From contig JAJFBF010000016.1 of NCBI GenBank assembly GCA_020697295.1, forward strand, positions 1 through 64,000: a stretch of DNA of 64,000 nucleotides, given 5' to 3'. Source of the stretch: Moraxellaceae bacterium. GTDB taxonomy: Bacteria; Pseudomonadota; Gammaproteobacteria; Pseudomonadales; Moraxellaceae. Position numbers and translations under genes: made by a program. The first letter of the stretch is position 1. Each line of letters starts with the position of its first letter. The notes under the pieces are model-generated. The model did not search any database, was not told the origin of the DNA, and saw nothing but the letters and a program-made list of their open reading frames with translations. Of the stretch, positions 1-10,506 are shown piece by piece.

Positions 1-63
1 AAGTTCTCGAAGTTCTCGAAGTTCTCGAAGTTCTCGAAGTTCTCGAAGTTCTCGAAGTTCTCG
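1..63. repeat. 9-bp tandem repeat at the window edge
   Basis: Seven perfect copies of the 9-bp unit AAGTTCTCG run from the first base of the window, so the array may continue to the left. The unit is a multiple of three and would code for short tripeptide repeats (KFS, SSR or VLE, depending on frame), but no convincing gene is attached to it. The perfect identity of all copies suggests recent slippage. Confidence 0.95.
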
Positions 64-170
64 AGGGTCTTGTCAGCGAGGCGAAGCCAACGCGTCCGCA
101 GAAGGCTTGAGGCGGAGCCGACGGCCACCGACCGAAGCTTCAGCCGGGGCACACGGAAAGTCTTGGGCGA

Positions 171-215
171 TGGGTGGGATGTGTTCCTGCCGGAGGCGGG
201 GACACGTCCCACCCA
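171..215 (+). other. Long intergenic hairpin (21-bp stem, GGA loop)
   Basis: Bases 171-191 pair with 195-215 around a GGA loop. All 21 positions pair if three G-T wobbles (180/206, 185/201, 188/198) are allowed. The wobbles work as G-U only in plus-strand RNA; in minus-strand RNA they would be A-C mismatches. This favours a structured plus-strand transcript or a palindromic repeat unit over a terminator: no T run follows. It lies beyond the end of folD, next to the 42-bp repeat. I cannot assign a known family. Confidence 0.7.
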
Positions 216-216
216 A

Positions 217-292
217 CGCCCGAAACATCACAAGAGTTCATTGCAGGAACAACATCAGCGCCCGAAACATCACGAAAGGTCAGTGCAGGAAC
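217..292. repeat. Imperfect direct repeat, 42-bp period
   Basis: A 34-bp segment at 217-250 recurs at 259-292. The first 15 bases (CGCCCGAAACATCAC) and last 9 (TGCAGGAAC) are identical and the middle differs at a few positions. The 42-bp period equals 14 codons, and the frame open from base 1 to 474 would read it as a degenerate 14-residue repeat starting QRPKHH. That frame overlaps folD on the other strand, so coding is doubtful. Only two copies are present. Confidence 0.75.
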
Positions 293-294
293 TG

Positions 295-319
295 AAAAAG
301 GCCAGGATCAAACCAGGCC
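295..319 (-). terminator. Probable terminator of folD
   Basis: On the minus strand a GGCC-T-GG / CC-T-GGCC stem with one T-T mismatch and a six-base loop is followed directly by five T residues. It starts only a few bases past the folD stop codon. Confidence 0.6.
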
Positions 320-323
320 CCAT

Positions 324-1166
324 TCAGCCGATCAGCTTCTCCCCGGCCTCCACCGTCTGCGTCATCAAGGTGACGATGGTCATCGGCCCCACGCCCCCCG
401 GCACCGGCGTCCAGGCCGAAGCGCGGTCTTTCACCGCCGACAGCTCGATATCCCCCACGCCCCCCGGGTGGTAGCCCGCGTCCACCACCACCGCCCCGTC
501 CTTGATCCAGTCGCCCTTGATGAACTCAGGCTTGCCCACCGCGCCCACCACGATATCGGCCTGCCGCAGCAGCTCCGGCAGGTTCCGGGTGCGCGAATGG
601 CAGATGGTCACCGTACAGTCCGCGGCCAGCAGCATCAGCGCCATCGGCTTGCCCAGGATGGGGCTGCGCCCCACCACCACGGCATGCCGGCCGGCGAGGG
701 GAATGTCATGCGCGCGGAGGAGGGTCATGATGCCGGCCGGCGTGGCCGAGCCATAGGCGGCTTCGCCCATGCTCATGCGGCCAAAGCCCAGGCAGGTCAC
801 CCCGTCCACGTCCTTTTCCAGGGCGATGGCGTCAAAGCAGGCGCGTTCATCGATCTGGTGGGGGACCGGGTGCTGCAGCAGGATGCCATGCACGTCCGGG
901 TTGGCATTGAGCTTGCCGATTTCGGCCAGCAGCTCCGCCGTAGTGGTGGTGTCCGGCAGCTCGATTTTGAGCGAATCCATGCCCACGCGGCGGCAGGCAT
1001 TGCCCTTCATCTTCACATAGGTCGCCGAGGCCGGATCGGCGCCCACCAGCAGGGTGGCGAGGATGGGCGTGCGGCCACTGCGGGCCTTGAGGGCGGCGAC
1101 CCGGGCGGCCAGGTCGGTTTCGATGCGGCTGGCGAGCTGCTTGCCGTCGAGCACAAGGGCGGGCAT
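324..1166 (-). CDS. folD: Bifunctional methylenetetrahydrofolate dehydrogenase/cyclohydrolase FolD
   Basis: FolD oxidises 5,10-methylene-THF with NADP+ to methenyl-THF and hydrolyses that to 10-formyl-THF, supplying one-carbon units in the cytosol. The 280-residue protein has the family's length. Visible signatures are the substrate-site [14 protein letters not shown] region with the catalytic Lys, the [14 protein letters not shown] dinucleotide-binding segment, and the C-terminal [13 protein letters not shown] motif. I chose the ATG at 1166 (MPALVLDGK) because it matches FolD N-termini and has a GGAG Shine-Dalgarno about 6 bases upstream; the longer open frame upstream lacks conserved residues. 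It is transcribed alone, away from the tRNA operon, from its own promoter. Confidence 0.96.
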   Translation of the reverse strand: MPALVLDGKQLASRIETDLAARVAALKARSGRTPILATLLVGADPASATYVKMKGNACRRVGMDSLKIELPDTTTTAELLAEIGKLNANPDVHGILLQHPVPHQIDERACFDAIALEKDVDGVTCLGFGRMSMGEAAYGSATPAGIMTLLRAHDIPLAGRHAVVVGRSPILGKPMALMLLAADCTVTICHSRTRNLPELLRQADIVVGAVGKPEFIKGDWIKDGAVVVDAGYHPGGVGDIELSAVKDRASAWTPVPGGVGPMTIVTLMTQTVEAGEKLIG

Positions 1167-1198
1167 GAGAGACTCCGGAGGGGTTTTCGAAGGCGCGG

Positions 1199-1227
1199 AT
1201 TGTCGCATGCGGGCCGGTTCCGGCCAA
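1199..1227 (-). promoter_or_regulatory. Predicted sigma-70 promoter of folD
   Basis: On the minus strand TTGGCC (1222-1227) and GACAAT (1199-1204) are separated by 17 bases, about 30 bases before the folD start. Predicted by inspection only. Confidence 0.6.
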
Positions 1228-1279
1228 AGCTCCCGCAATTAAGTTGTGGAAAATGCGGGAAAAAAGGCTATCGGGCGCG

Positions 1280-1308
1280 TTGACGCCCATAGGGGGCATC
1301 AGTATTAT
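1280..1308 (+). promoter_or_regulatory. Predicted promoter of the tRNA operon
   Basis: TTGACG (1280-1285) and TATTAT (1303-1308) are separated by exactly 17 bases, and the first tRNA starts about 48 bases after the -10. The bases after the -10 are GC-rich (GCGCCCTCGC), the type of discriminator found on stringently controlled stable-RNA promoters. The stringent-control reading is inference. Confidence 0.75.
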
Positions 1309-1355
1309 GCGCCCTCGCATTGAGGCGGACCGGAAACGGTGTCGCTGACGGCAAG

Positions 1356-1432
1356 CGGGGCATAGCGCAGCCCGGTAGCGCGTCTGCTTTGGGAGCAGAA
1401 TGTCGGGGGTTCGAATCCCTCTGCCCCGACCA
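1356..1432 (+). tRNA. tRNA-Pro (anticodon TGG)
   Basis: Complete cloverleaf with acceptor CGGGGCA pairing with TGCCCCG, anticodon loop TTTGGGA (anticodon TGG), a TTCGAAT T-loop and an encoded CCA end. First gene of a four-tRNA operon. Confidence 0.96.
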
Positions 1433-1463
1433 CCTCCGTCGTCACATGCCCTGGGGTTAACCT

Positions 1464-1540
1464 GCGCTCGTAGCTCAGCTGGATAGAGCATCGGCCTTCT
1501 AAGCCGAGGGTCGCAGGTTCGAGTCCTGCCGGGCGCGCCA
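1464..1540 (+). tRNA. tRNA-Arg (anticodon TCT)
   Basis: Acceptor GCGCTCG pairs with CGGGCGC (one G-U). The anticodon loop is CTTCTAA (TCT, reading AGA/AGG), with a standard T-arm and encoded CCA. Second gene of the tRNA operon. Confidence 0.95.
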
Positions 1541-1582
1541 GACCCGACCAGGGACTGGTGATGGTGTGATGCGATTTGCAAT

Positions 1583-1659
1583 GGTGGCCGTAGCTCAGTT
1601 GGTAGAGTCCCGGATTGTGATTCCGGCTGTCGTGGGTTCGAGTCCCATCGGCCACCCCA
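1583..1659 (+). tRNA. tRNA-His (anticodon GTG)
   Basis: The G at 1583 is the extra G(-1) typical of tRNA-His and faces C at 1656. Acceptor GTGGCCG pairs with CGGCCAC, the anticodon loop is TTGTGAT, and CCA is encoded. Third gene of the operon. Confidence 0.95.
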
Positions 1660-1738
1660 CTTATTTGCAGCAAGGCTGTTGATTTTTAAACAGCATTTCC
1701 GTAAAGTTCGCGCCGCTCCGGAAGGGGCGTAACGATAC

Positions 1739-1814
1739 GGGTCGTTAGCTCAGCTGGTAGAGCAGCGGACTCTTAATCCGTTTGTCGCAGGTTCGATCCC
1801 CGCACGACCCACCA
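1739..1814 (+). tRNA. tRNA-Lys (anticodon CTT)
   Basis: Acceptor GGGTCGT pairs with ACGACCC. The anticodon loop CTCTTAA gives CTT, reading AAG, rather than the commoner TTT lysine isoacceptor. CCA is encoded. Last gene of the tRNA operon, followed by its terminator. Confidence 0.94.
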
Positions 1815-1828
1815 TATCGAAAAAGCAG

Positions 1829-1852
1829 AAAGCGCCCCTGTGGCGCTTTTTT
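1829..1852 (+). terminator. Rho-independent terminator of the tRNA operon
   Basis: Stem AAAGCGCC/GGCGCTTT with loop CCTGT, ending in a T run, 15 bases after the tRNA-Lys CCA. Confidence 0.9.
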
Positions 1853-1911
1853 GTTGCCTCTTTTCAGGTCGCCATGGCCTCCGGCGGGGTTTTATTCCGC
1901 CCCCCAATCCT

Positions 1912-1917
1912 TATAAT
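1912..1917 (+). promoter_or_regulatory. Consensus -10 element upstream of tig
   Basis: A perfect TATAAT lies 72 bases before the tig start codon. The -35 region (around 1889-1895, T-rich) is poor, so only the -10 is annotated. Confidence 0.55.
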
Positions 1918-1989
1918 CCCCGTCCTTTAACGGGCCTTGGGCCCGGCCCATGGAGCTTCCGCTCCCGCCAGACCTAAATAGAGGATGCT

Positions 1990-3300
1990 ATGCAAGTTTC
2001 TGTCGAGACCACGTCCGGCCTTGAGCGCCGCATGACCATTACCGTGCCGGCGGACCGCGTCGACAGCGAAGTCAACGCGCGCATCAACAAGACGGCCCGC
2101 ACCGTGCGCATGGACGGTTTCCGTCCGGGCAAGGTGCCGGTCGCCGTGGTCAAGAAGCGCTTTGGCGCCAGCATCCGCCAGGAGGCCCTGGGCGACCTTA
2201 TCCGCGACTGCTTCTACGAGGCGGTGACCCAGGAAAAGCTGACCCCGGCCGGTTTTCCCACCATCGAGTCCGTGAAGGACGAAGCCAATTCCGACATCGC
2301 CTTCGTCGCCAGTTTCGAGGTTTACCCGGAAGTCGCCGTGGGCAACCTGGGCAGCATCAAGGTCGAGCGTCCGGTCGCTGACATCACCGATGCCGACATC
2401 GACAAGATGATCGACACCCTGCGCACCCAGCGCGCCACCTGGGCGGAAAGCACTGCTGCCGCAAAGGATGGCGATCGCCTCGACATCGACTTCGACGGCT
2501 CCGTCGACGGCGAAGCCTTCGAGGGCGGCAGCGCCAAGGGCTTCAGCCTGACCCTGGGCTCCAAGCGTATGATTCCCGGCTTCGAGGATGGCCTGGTCGG
2601 CGCCACGGCCGGTGAAGAGCGCTCGCTCAACGTGACCTTCCCGGCCGACTACCAGGCCGAAGCCCTCAAGGGCAAGGCCGCCGTGTTCAAGGTCCGCGTC
2701 AACAAGATCGAAACCCCCGTGCTGCCCGAGATTGATGACACCTTCATCAAGTCCTTCGGGGTCAAGGATGGCGGCGTCGACAAGTTCCGCGCCGATGTCC
2801 GCAAGAACATGGAGCGCGAGCTCAAGCAGGCCGTGAAGAACAAGGTGAAGGGCCAGGTCCTCGAAGGCCTGATCGCCATCCACAGCAACGTCGACGTGCC
2901 CAAGGCCCTGGTCAGCAACGAGATCGGCCGCCAGCGCCAGAACATGATGCGCCAGTTCGGCGGCAACGCTAAGGGCATCAACCCCGACATGCTGCCGGAT
3001 GACCTGTTCGCCGAGCAGGCGAAGAAGTCCGTGACCCTGGGCCTGCTGATCGGCGAGATCATCAAGGCCGCCGCCATCAAGGTCGACGCCGCCCGCGTGC
3101 GCACCCTGATCGAGGAAATTGCCGAGAGCTACGAGACCCCGGCCGAGGTGGTGAACTGGTACTACGGTAACCAGGAGCAGCTGCAGCAGATCGAGGCGGT
3201 GGTGCTGGAAGACCAGGTGGTTGACCATGTCCTGTCCCAGTCCCAGGTGACCGACCTGCCCGGCACCTACGAGGACATCCTGCGTCCCCAGCAGCGGTAA
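1990..3300 (+). CDS. tig: Trigger factor (ribosome-associated chaperone/PPIase)
   Basis: Trigger factor docks at the ribosome exit tunnel and shelters nascent chains; it also has prolyl-isomerase activity. The 436-residue length is normal. The N-terminal ribosome-binding signature GFRPGKVP is at residues 43-50. The central FKBP-type domain (about residues 155-240) includes DIDFDG and a MIPGFEDGLVG segment. The C-terminal helical arms run to about residue 430. The ATG at 1990 follows an AGAGGA-type Shine-Dalgarno. It heads the conserved tig-clpP-clpX-lon order, linking folding and proteolysis genes. Confidence 0.97.
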   Translation: MQVSVETTSGLERRMTITVPADRVDSEVNARINKTARTVRMDGFRPGKVPVAVVKKRFGASIRQEALGDLIRDCFYEAVTQEKLTPAGFPTIESVKDEANSDIAFVASFEVYPEVAVGNLGSIKVERPVADITDADIDKMIDTLRTQRATWAESTAAAKDGDRLDIDFDGSVDGEAFEGGSAKGFSLTLGSKRMIPGFEDGLVGATAGEERSLNVTFPADYQAEALKGKAAVFKVRVNKIETPVLPEIDDTFIKSFGVKDGGVDKFRADVRKNMERELKQAVKNKVKGQVLEGLIAIHSNVDVPKALVSNEIGRQRQNMMRQFGGNAKGINPDMLPDDLFAEQAKKSVTLGLLIGEIIKAAAIKVDAARVRTLIEEIAESYETPAEVVNWYYGNQEQLQQIEAVVLEDQVVDHVLSQSQVTDLPGTYEDILRPQQR

Positions 3301-3342
3301 CACTTCTTTTACCTCTTCGCGGTATCCGCGGGCGCGCCGGCC

Positions 3343-3371
3343 TTGACCGGTGGCCCGCTCTCTTCGACACT
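3343..3371 (+). promoter_or_regulatory. Possible promoter upstream of clpP
   Basis: TTGACC (3343-3348) and GACACT (3366-3371) with a 17-base spacer in the 153-bp tig-clpP gap. A short ACCCCC/GGGGGT hairpin (3398-3414) lies in the predicted leader. No sigma-32 consensus was recognised. Confidence 0.4.
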
Positions 3372-3453
3372 CCCTCTCGTGGTTTCCCTCTGCTCCTACC
3401 CCCTGAACGGGGGTGGGGCAGGCCATTTCCCAGGTTTTGCTAAGGATGCCGGC

Positions 3454-4089
3454 ATGATTCATTTACAAGATCCGAACTCCGGGCTGATGCAGGCTCCCCA
3501 GGGCCTCGGCCTCGTCCCCATGGTGGTGGAGCAGTCCGCCCGTGGCGAACGCGCCTTCGATATCTACTCGCGCCTGCTGAAGGAGCGCGTGATCTTCCTG
3601 GTCGGTCCCGTCGAGGACCACATGGCCAACCTGATCGTGGCCCAGATGCTGTTCCTCGAATCCGAAAACCCGGACAAGGACATCCATCTCTACATCAATT
3701 CCCCGGGCGGCTCGGTGACAGCCGGCATGGCCATCTACGACACCATGCAGTTCATCAAGCCCCACGTGTCCACCATTTGCGTCGGCCAGGCCGCCTCCAT
3801 GGGCGCCTTCCTGCTCGCCGCGGGTGAGAAGGGCAAGCGCTACTGCCTGCCCAATTCGCGCGTGATGATCCACCAGCCCCTGGGCGGCTTCCAGGGCCAG
3901 GCCTCCGACATCGCCATCCATGCCCAGGAGATCCTCAAGATCAAGGGCCGCCTGAACGACCTGCTGGCGCACCACACCGGCCAGCCGCTGGAGCGCGTCG
4001 ACAAGGACACCGACCGCGACAACTTCCTGGGCGCCGCGGAAGCCATGGCCTATGGCCTGGTCGACAGTGTCCTGGAAAAACGAATCTGA
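3454..4089 (+). CDS. clpP: ATP-dependent Clp protease proteolytic subunit ClpP
   Basis: ClpP forms the tetradecameric serine-protease chamber that works with ClpX (next gene). The 211-residue protein carries the triad Ser115 (GQAASMGAF), His140 (RVMIHQP) and Asp189 (TDRDNF); the 25- and 49-residue spacings match the E. coli enzyme. The ATG at 3454 follows AAGGA with a 7-base spacer; an in-frame start at 3343 would add a non-conserved leader. The residues before about 15 are probably a short cleaved propeptide, as in other ClpPs. Only 41 bases separate it from clpX, so the two are probably cotranscribed. Confidence 0.96.
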   Translation: MIHLQDPNSGLMQAPQGLGLVPMVVEQSARGERAFDIYSRLLKERVIFLVGPVEDHMANLIVAQMLFLESENPDKDIHLYINSPGGSVTAGMAIYDTMQFIKPHVSTICVGQAASMGAFLLAAGEKGKRYCLPNSRVMIHQPLGGFQGQASDIAIHAQEILKIKGRLNDLLAHHTGQPLERVDKDTDRDNFLGAAEAMAYGLVDSVLEKRI

Positions 4090-4130
4090 ATCCCGCAGTG
4101 AATGCGGGACGTAATTGAGGTGGTTTGAAC

Positions 4131-5426
4131 ATGACCGATGAACGCAAGGGCGAAGGCAAGCTGCTGTTTTGCTCTTTCTGCGGAAAGAGCCAGCACGAGG
4201 TCACCAAGCTGATTGCCGGCCCTTCGGTATTTATCTGCAATGAGTGCGTCGATCTCTGCAACGACATCATCCGCGAGGAGATGCCGGCGGAGAGCGCCGA
4301 CAAGAAGGGCGACCGCTTGCCGGCGCCGAAGGAAATCAAGACTACCCTCGACGAGTACGTGATTGGCCAGGACAAGGCCAAGAAGGTGCTGGCCGTGGCC
4401 GTCTATAACCACTACAAGCGCCTGCGCGCCGGCATGAAGAAGTCCGGTGGCAACGGCAAGCAGAACGGCGACGTCGAGCTGTCCAAGAGCAACATCCTGC
4501 TGATCGGTCCCACCGGTTCCGGCAAGACCCTGCTCGCGGAAACGCTCGCGCGCCTGCTCAACGTGCCCTTCACCATCGCTGACGCCACCACCCTCACCGA
4601 GGCGGGTTACGTCGGCGAGGATGTCGAGAACATCATCCAGAAGCTCTTGCAGAAGTGCGACTACGATGTGGAGAAGGCGCAGACCGGCATCGTCTACATT
4701 GACGAGATCGACAAGATCTCGCGCAAGAGCGACAACCCGTCCATCACCCGCGACGTGTCGGGCGAGGGCGTGCAGCAGGCCCTGCTCAAGCTCATCGAGG
4801 GCACCGTCGCCTCGGTGCCGCCGCAGGGTGGCCGCAAGCACCCGCAGCAGGAGTTCCTGCAGGTCGACACCTCCAACATCCTGTTCATCTGCGGCGGCGC
4901 CTTCGCGGGCCTCGACAAGATCATCCGCAACCGTTCCGAGCAGGGTGGCATCGGCTTCAACGCCACGGTGAAGAGCAAGGACGAGACCAAGAGCGCCGGC
5001 GCCCTGTTCAAGGAAGTCGAGCCGGAGGATCTCATCAAGTTCGGCCTCATCCCCGAATTTGTCGGTCGCCTTCCGGTCATCGCTACCCTGGAAGAGCTCA
5101 GCGAGGAAGCCCTGATGGAAATCCTCACCGAGCCGCGCAACGCCCTCACCAAGCAGTACGGCAAGCTGTTCAGCATGGAAGGCGTGGACCTCGAGTTCCG
5201 GGCCGACGCCCTGCGTGCCGTGGCCCGTCGCGCCATGGAGCGCAAGACCGGCGCCCGCGGCCTGCGCTCCATCCTGGAGGGCGTGCTGCTCGGGACCATG
5301 TACGAGCTGCCGTCGCTGGAAGGCGTGTCCAAGGTCGTGGTTGACGAGAAGACCATCTCGGGCGAATCCGAGCCCCTGCTCATGTACGCCACCCCCGAGG
5401 TGGCGCCCAAGGCGGTGCCGGAGTAA
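4131..5426 (+). CDS. clpX: ATP-dependent Clp protease ATPase subunit ClpX
   Basis: Hexameric AAA+ unfoldase that feeds substrates to ClpP. The 431 residues begin with the C4 zinc-binding domain (C14, C17 and the later CNECVDLC pair), followed by Walker A GPTGSGKT (about residue 126), Walker B IVYIDEID (about 186), an IGF tripeptide in [13 protein letters not shown] (the ClpP-docking loop) and sensor-2 [10 protein letters not shown]. The ATG at 4131 gives the usual [10 protein letters not shown] start; an in-frame TTG at 4125 is the alternative. A GAGG Shine-Dalgarno precedes it. A terminator follows the gene. Confidence 0.97.
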   Translation: MTDERKGEGKLLFCSFCGKSQHEVTKLIAGPSVFICNECVDLCNDIIREEMPAESADKKGDRLPAPKEIKTTLDEYVIGQDKAKKVLAVAVYNHYKRLRAGMKKSGGNGKQNGDVELSKSNILLIGPTGSGKTLLAETLARLLNVPFTIADATTLTEAGYVGEDVENIIQKLLQKCDYDVEKAQTGIVYIDEIDKISRKSDNPSITRDVSGEGVQQALLKLIEGTVASVPPQGGRKHPQQEFLQVDTSNILFICGGAFAGLDKIIRNRSEQGGIGFNATVKSKDETKSAGALFKEVEPEDLIKFGLIPEFVGRLPVIATLEELSEEALMEILTEPRNALTKQYGKLFSMEGVDLEFRADALRAVARRAMERKTGARGLRSILEGVLLGTMYELPSLEGVSKVVVDEKTISGESEPLLMYATPEVAPKAVPE

Positions 5427-5457
5427 GCCGGTCGGGCCAAGCGCCTGATCTGTCTGG

Positions 5458-5483
5458 AAAAAGGGCCCTTGTGGCCCTTTTTT
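5458..5483 (+). terminator. Terminator after clpX
   Basis: Stem AAGGGCC/GGCCCTT with a five-base loop followed by six T residues. It separates clpPX from lon. Confidence 0.9.
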
Positions 5484-5586
5484 CATGCCTTTTTTCCGCT
5501 GCTGCCCTTGTTTTTGGTCTATTCCTCCCTCAAACATTAGACATTGCCATGACTGGCGCGAAGCCGGTCGGCCCGAGGGTATCTGC

Positions 5587-8001
<2,415 letters not shown>

Positions 8002-8057
8002 CAACGACAAAGGGCGCAAACCCGGGCCTGTAGCGGCCCGGAAGCTGCCATTGCGGC

Positions 8058-8086
8058 TTGACCCTCTGGGGGTCGATTGCTATAAA
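8058..8086 (+). promoter_or_regulatory. Predicted strong promoter of hupB
   Basis: TTGACC (8058-8063) and TATAAA (8081-8086) with a 17-base spacer. The predicted start site leaves a leader of about 75 bases before the hupB GTG. A strong promoter fits an abundant nucleoid protein. Confidence 0.75.
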
Positions 8087-8169
8087 GGCCGTTCGTTTTG
8101 GGGACCGCCTGTTGCCCTCCTTGACTCCACTCTCTTCCAGTTGATAGATCCTATAAAAAGGGGATTACC

Positions 8170-8442
8170 GTGAATAAGTCCGAACTCATTGATGCCATCG
8201 CCGGCAGCGCCGACATCACCAAGGCCGATGCTGGCCGCGCGCTTGATGCCGCCGTCGAAGCCATCACCAATGCCCTCAAGGCCGGTGACCAGGTGACCCT
8301 GGTCGGTTTCGGCACCTTTGCCGTGAAAGAGCGCGCCGCCCGCACCGGCCGCAATCCGCAGACCGGCAAGGAAATCAGCATTGCCGCCAGCAAGGTCCCG
8401 GGCTTCAAGGCCGGCAAGGGCCTCAAGGATGCTGTCAACTGA
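8170..8442 (+). CDS. hupB: DNA-binding protein HU-beta
   Basis: HU is a small dimeric nucleoid protein that bends DNA without strong sequence preference. The 90 residues cover the whole fold: N-terminal helices ([19 protein letters not shown]), the GFGTF turn and the DNA-binding arm containing RNPQTGKEI. The start is GTG at 8170 with AAGGGG upstream. It lies between its own promoter and its own terminator, in the usual place after lon. Confidence 0.96.
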   Translation: MNKSELIDAIAGSADITKADAGRALDAAVEAITNALKAGDQVTLVGFGTFAVKERAARTGRNPQTGKEISIAASKVPGFKAGKGLKDAVN

Positions 8443-8484
8443 GTGCGGTTTACCGCCCCGGCATCCTGATAGCACCGGAACAAC

Positions 8485-8511
8485 GCGCGCCTCTCTGGCG
8501 CGCTTTTTTTT
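8485..8511 (+). terminator. Terminator of hupB
   Basis: GCGCGCC/GGCGCGC stem with loop TCTCT and eight T residues. Confidence 0.92.
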
Positions 8512-8540
8512 AGCGACGCATGTGGTTGATGAGGTAAGAA

Positions 8541-10433
8541 ATGGAATCCTTTCGTGCAATGGTCAGGGGCTGGCTGGGCAAGTCCCTTCTGGCCCTGATC
8601 GTGCTGGTGATGGCCGGCACGGGTATCGAAATGTATTTCACCGGCGGGCAGGCGGTGGCAGCCAAGGTCAACGGCTCCGAGATTCCGCAGGCCGAGGTGG
8701 ATCGCCTGGCGGATCGCCAGCGCCAGCAGATGCTGGCCCAGATGGGCGAGAACGCCGATCCCGCCCAGGTTGACGTGAACCGCATCCGCAAGGCGGTGCT
8801 CGAGGACCTCATTACCCGTGAACTCCTGTCCCAGCAGGCGCAGAAGATCGGCTACCTGATCTCCGATGCCAGCGTCATGCAGCAGATCAGCGAAGTCCCG
8901 GCTTTCCAGCAGGACGGCAAGTTCAACACCGCCCTGTATGAGCAGGTGCTGCGCCAGAACGGCGAAGACCCCAAGGCTTTCTTCGCCACGGCCAAGCAGC
9001 GTCTGGGCTATTCCCTGCTGATCGAGGGCCTCAACCAGAGTGGCCTCGTGACCGCCCCCGAGCTCGAGCGCCTGTCCTCCCTTGATAACCAGAAGCGCGA
9101 CGTGCACTTTGCCGCCGTGCCGTCCGCGCGCTACCTGGCCGAGGTCAGCGCCAGCGATGCGGAGGTCCGTACCTTCTACGAAGCCAACCGGGAGCGCTTC
9201 ACCACCCCCGAAACCGTGGCCCTCGAGTACCTTGGCCTGAGCCGGGCTGACTTCCTGGCCAGCGCCGTTCCTGACGAGGCGGCGCTCAAGGCCCGCTACG
9301 AAGAGAAGGTAAAGGCGGGCAGCGAGAACGAGCAGCGCCAGGCCCAGCACATCCTCATCAACGTGGATGACAAGACCAAGGAAGCTGATGCCCTGAAGAA
9401 AATCCAGGATGTCGAGAAGCGGGCCCGTGCCGGCGAGGACTTTGGCAAGCTTGCCAAGGAGTTTTCGCAGGATCCGGGCTCTGTCGCCAATGGTGGCGAC
9501 CTGGGCCTGTCCAGCCGTGGCATGTTCGTGGCCGAGTTTGAAAAGGCCCTCTACAGCCTCAAGCAGGGCGAGATTTCCGCCCCGGTGAAGACCCAGTACG
9601 GTTATCACCTGATCCGCCTCAACCGCATCGAGACCCCCGCGACCGAAAGCTTTGCCGCCCTCAGGCCCGAGCTGGAGCGCGAGCTGCGCGAAGCCCGGGC
9701 CGACGAGCTCTTTGCCGAGGCCATCGAAAAGCTCGATACCGCCGTCTACGAAGCGCCTGACCTCAAGGAACCGGCCGAGAAGTCGGGCCGCAGCATCGGT
9801 GTAACGGCGCCGTTCACCCGTAACGGGGGCGCCGGCATCGCTGCCGAGCGCAAGGTCGTCGATGTCGCTTTCAGTGAGGAGTTGGTCAAGGAAGGCAAGA
9901 ACTCCCAGGGCTTGCACCTGGAGGATGGCAGCGTGGTCTGGGTACGCGTGAAGCAGCATGTGCCCGCCACCCTGAGGCCGCTGGCCGAGGTCACCGCTGA
10001 GGTTCGTAACCAGCTGCTGCTCGACAAGGCCCATGCCAGGGCCGAGGCCGTGGCGGCCGCTGCGGTCAAGGCGCTGGGCGAGGGCGTGTCCCTGGCCGAG
10101 GTGGCAGCCAGCCAGAAGCTCGTCTGGCAGGACGCGTTGGGCATGGCCCGCCGTACCCCCGGCGTGCCCCCTGAAATGCTGCGCCTGGCCTATCGCCTGC
10201 CGCACCCGGCGGCCGGCAAGGTCAGCGCCGGAAGCCAGGATACCGGCTCTGCGATTGTCGTGGTGGCAGTCAGCAAGGTCATCCCGGGAACACCTGCCCC
10301 GGCGGCCGAGTTGGGCCAGGTGCGTAATGCGATGAGCGAGAGCCGCAGCCAGCAGGAGATGCAGGACTATGTCCGCTTCCTGCGCGAGAAGGGCAAGGTC
10401 GTCGTGAAGAACACGAGCGTGGCGGCCCAGTAA
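8541..10433 (+). CDS. ppiD: Periplasmic peptidyl-prolyl cis-trans isomerase/chaperone PpiD
   Basis: PpiD is an inner-membrane-anchored chaperone that helps proteins leaving the Sec translocon. The 630 residues start with a short cytoplasmic stretch and one membrane segment (about residues 14-34), then a SurA-like helical region and a parvulin domain (about 265-365, from QAQHILINVDD to GYHLIRLNRIE). A long C-terminal region follows. The ATG at 8541 has GAGG upstream. It sits directly after hupB, a conserved order. Confidence 0.94.
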   Translation: MESFRAMVRGWLGKSLLALIVLVMAGTGIEMYFTGGQAVAAKVNGSEIPQAEVDRLADRQRQQMLAQMGENADPAQVDVNRIRKAVLEDLITRELLSQQAQKIGYLISDASVMQQISEVPAFQQDGKFNTALYEQVLRQNGEDPKAFFATAKQRLGYSLLIEGLNQSGLVTAPELERLSSLDNQKRDVHFAAVPSARYLAEVSASDAEVRTFYEANRERFTTPETVALEYLGLSRADFLASAVPDEAALKARYEEKVKAGSENEQRQAQHILINVDDKTKEADALKKIQDVEKRARAGEDFGKLAKEFSQDPGSVANGGDLGLSSRGMFVAEFEKALYSLKQGEISAPVKTQYGYHLIRLNRIETPATESFAALRPELERELREARADELFAEAIEKLDTAVYEAPDLKEPAEKSGRSIGVTAPFTRNGGAGIAAERKVVDVAFSEELVKEGKNSQGLHLEDGSVVWVRVKQHVPATLRPLAEVTAEVRNQLLLDKAHARAEAVAAAAVKALGEGVSLAEVAASQKLVWQDALGMARRTPGVPPEMLRLAYRLPHPAAGKVSAGSQDTGSAIVVVAVSKVIPGTPAPAAELGQVRNAMSESRSQQEMQDYVRFLREKGKVVVKNTSVAAQ

Positions 10434-10456
10434 GGCTCTCCGCCCGCGGTCGCCTA

Positions 10457-10490
10457 ATGAAAAAAGCCCGCGGATGCGGGCTTTTTTCAT
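10457..10490. terminator. Bidirectional terminator between ppiD and fabI
   Basis: A perfect 15-bp stem with a GGAT loop, with A and T runs on both sides. It can serve ppiD (plus) and fabI (minus), which converge here. Confidence 0.93.
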
Positions 10491-10506
10491 TGCCGGTGCA
10501 GCCGGT

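Noticed and set aside
217-292. CRISPR array
   Set aside because: Only two repeat units, an 8-base spacer and imperfect repeats; no cas genes in the window.
1-474. Protein-coding gene reading through the 9-bp array and the 42-bp repeat
   Set aside because: The frame is open but overlaps the end of folD by 150 bases on the other strand, has no recognisable domain and contains the long hairpin. It remains possible that it is the tail of a gene starting outside the window.
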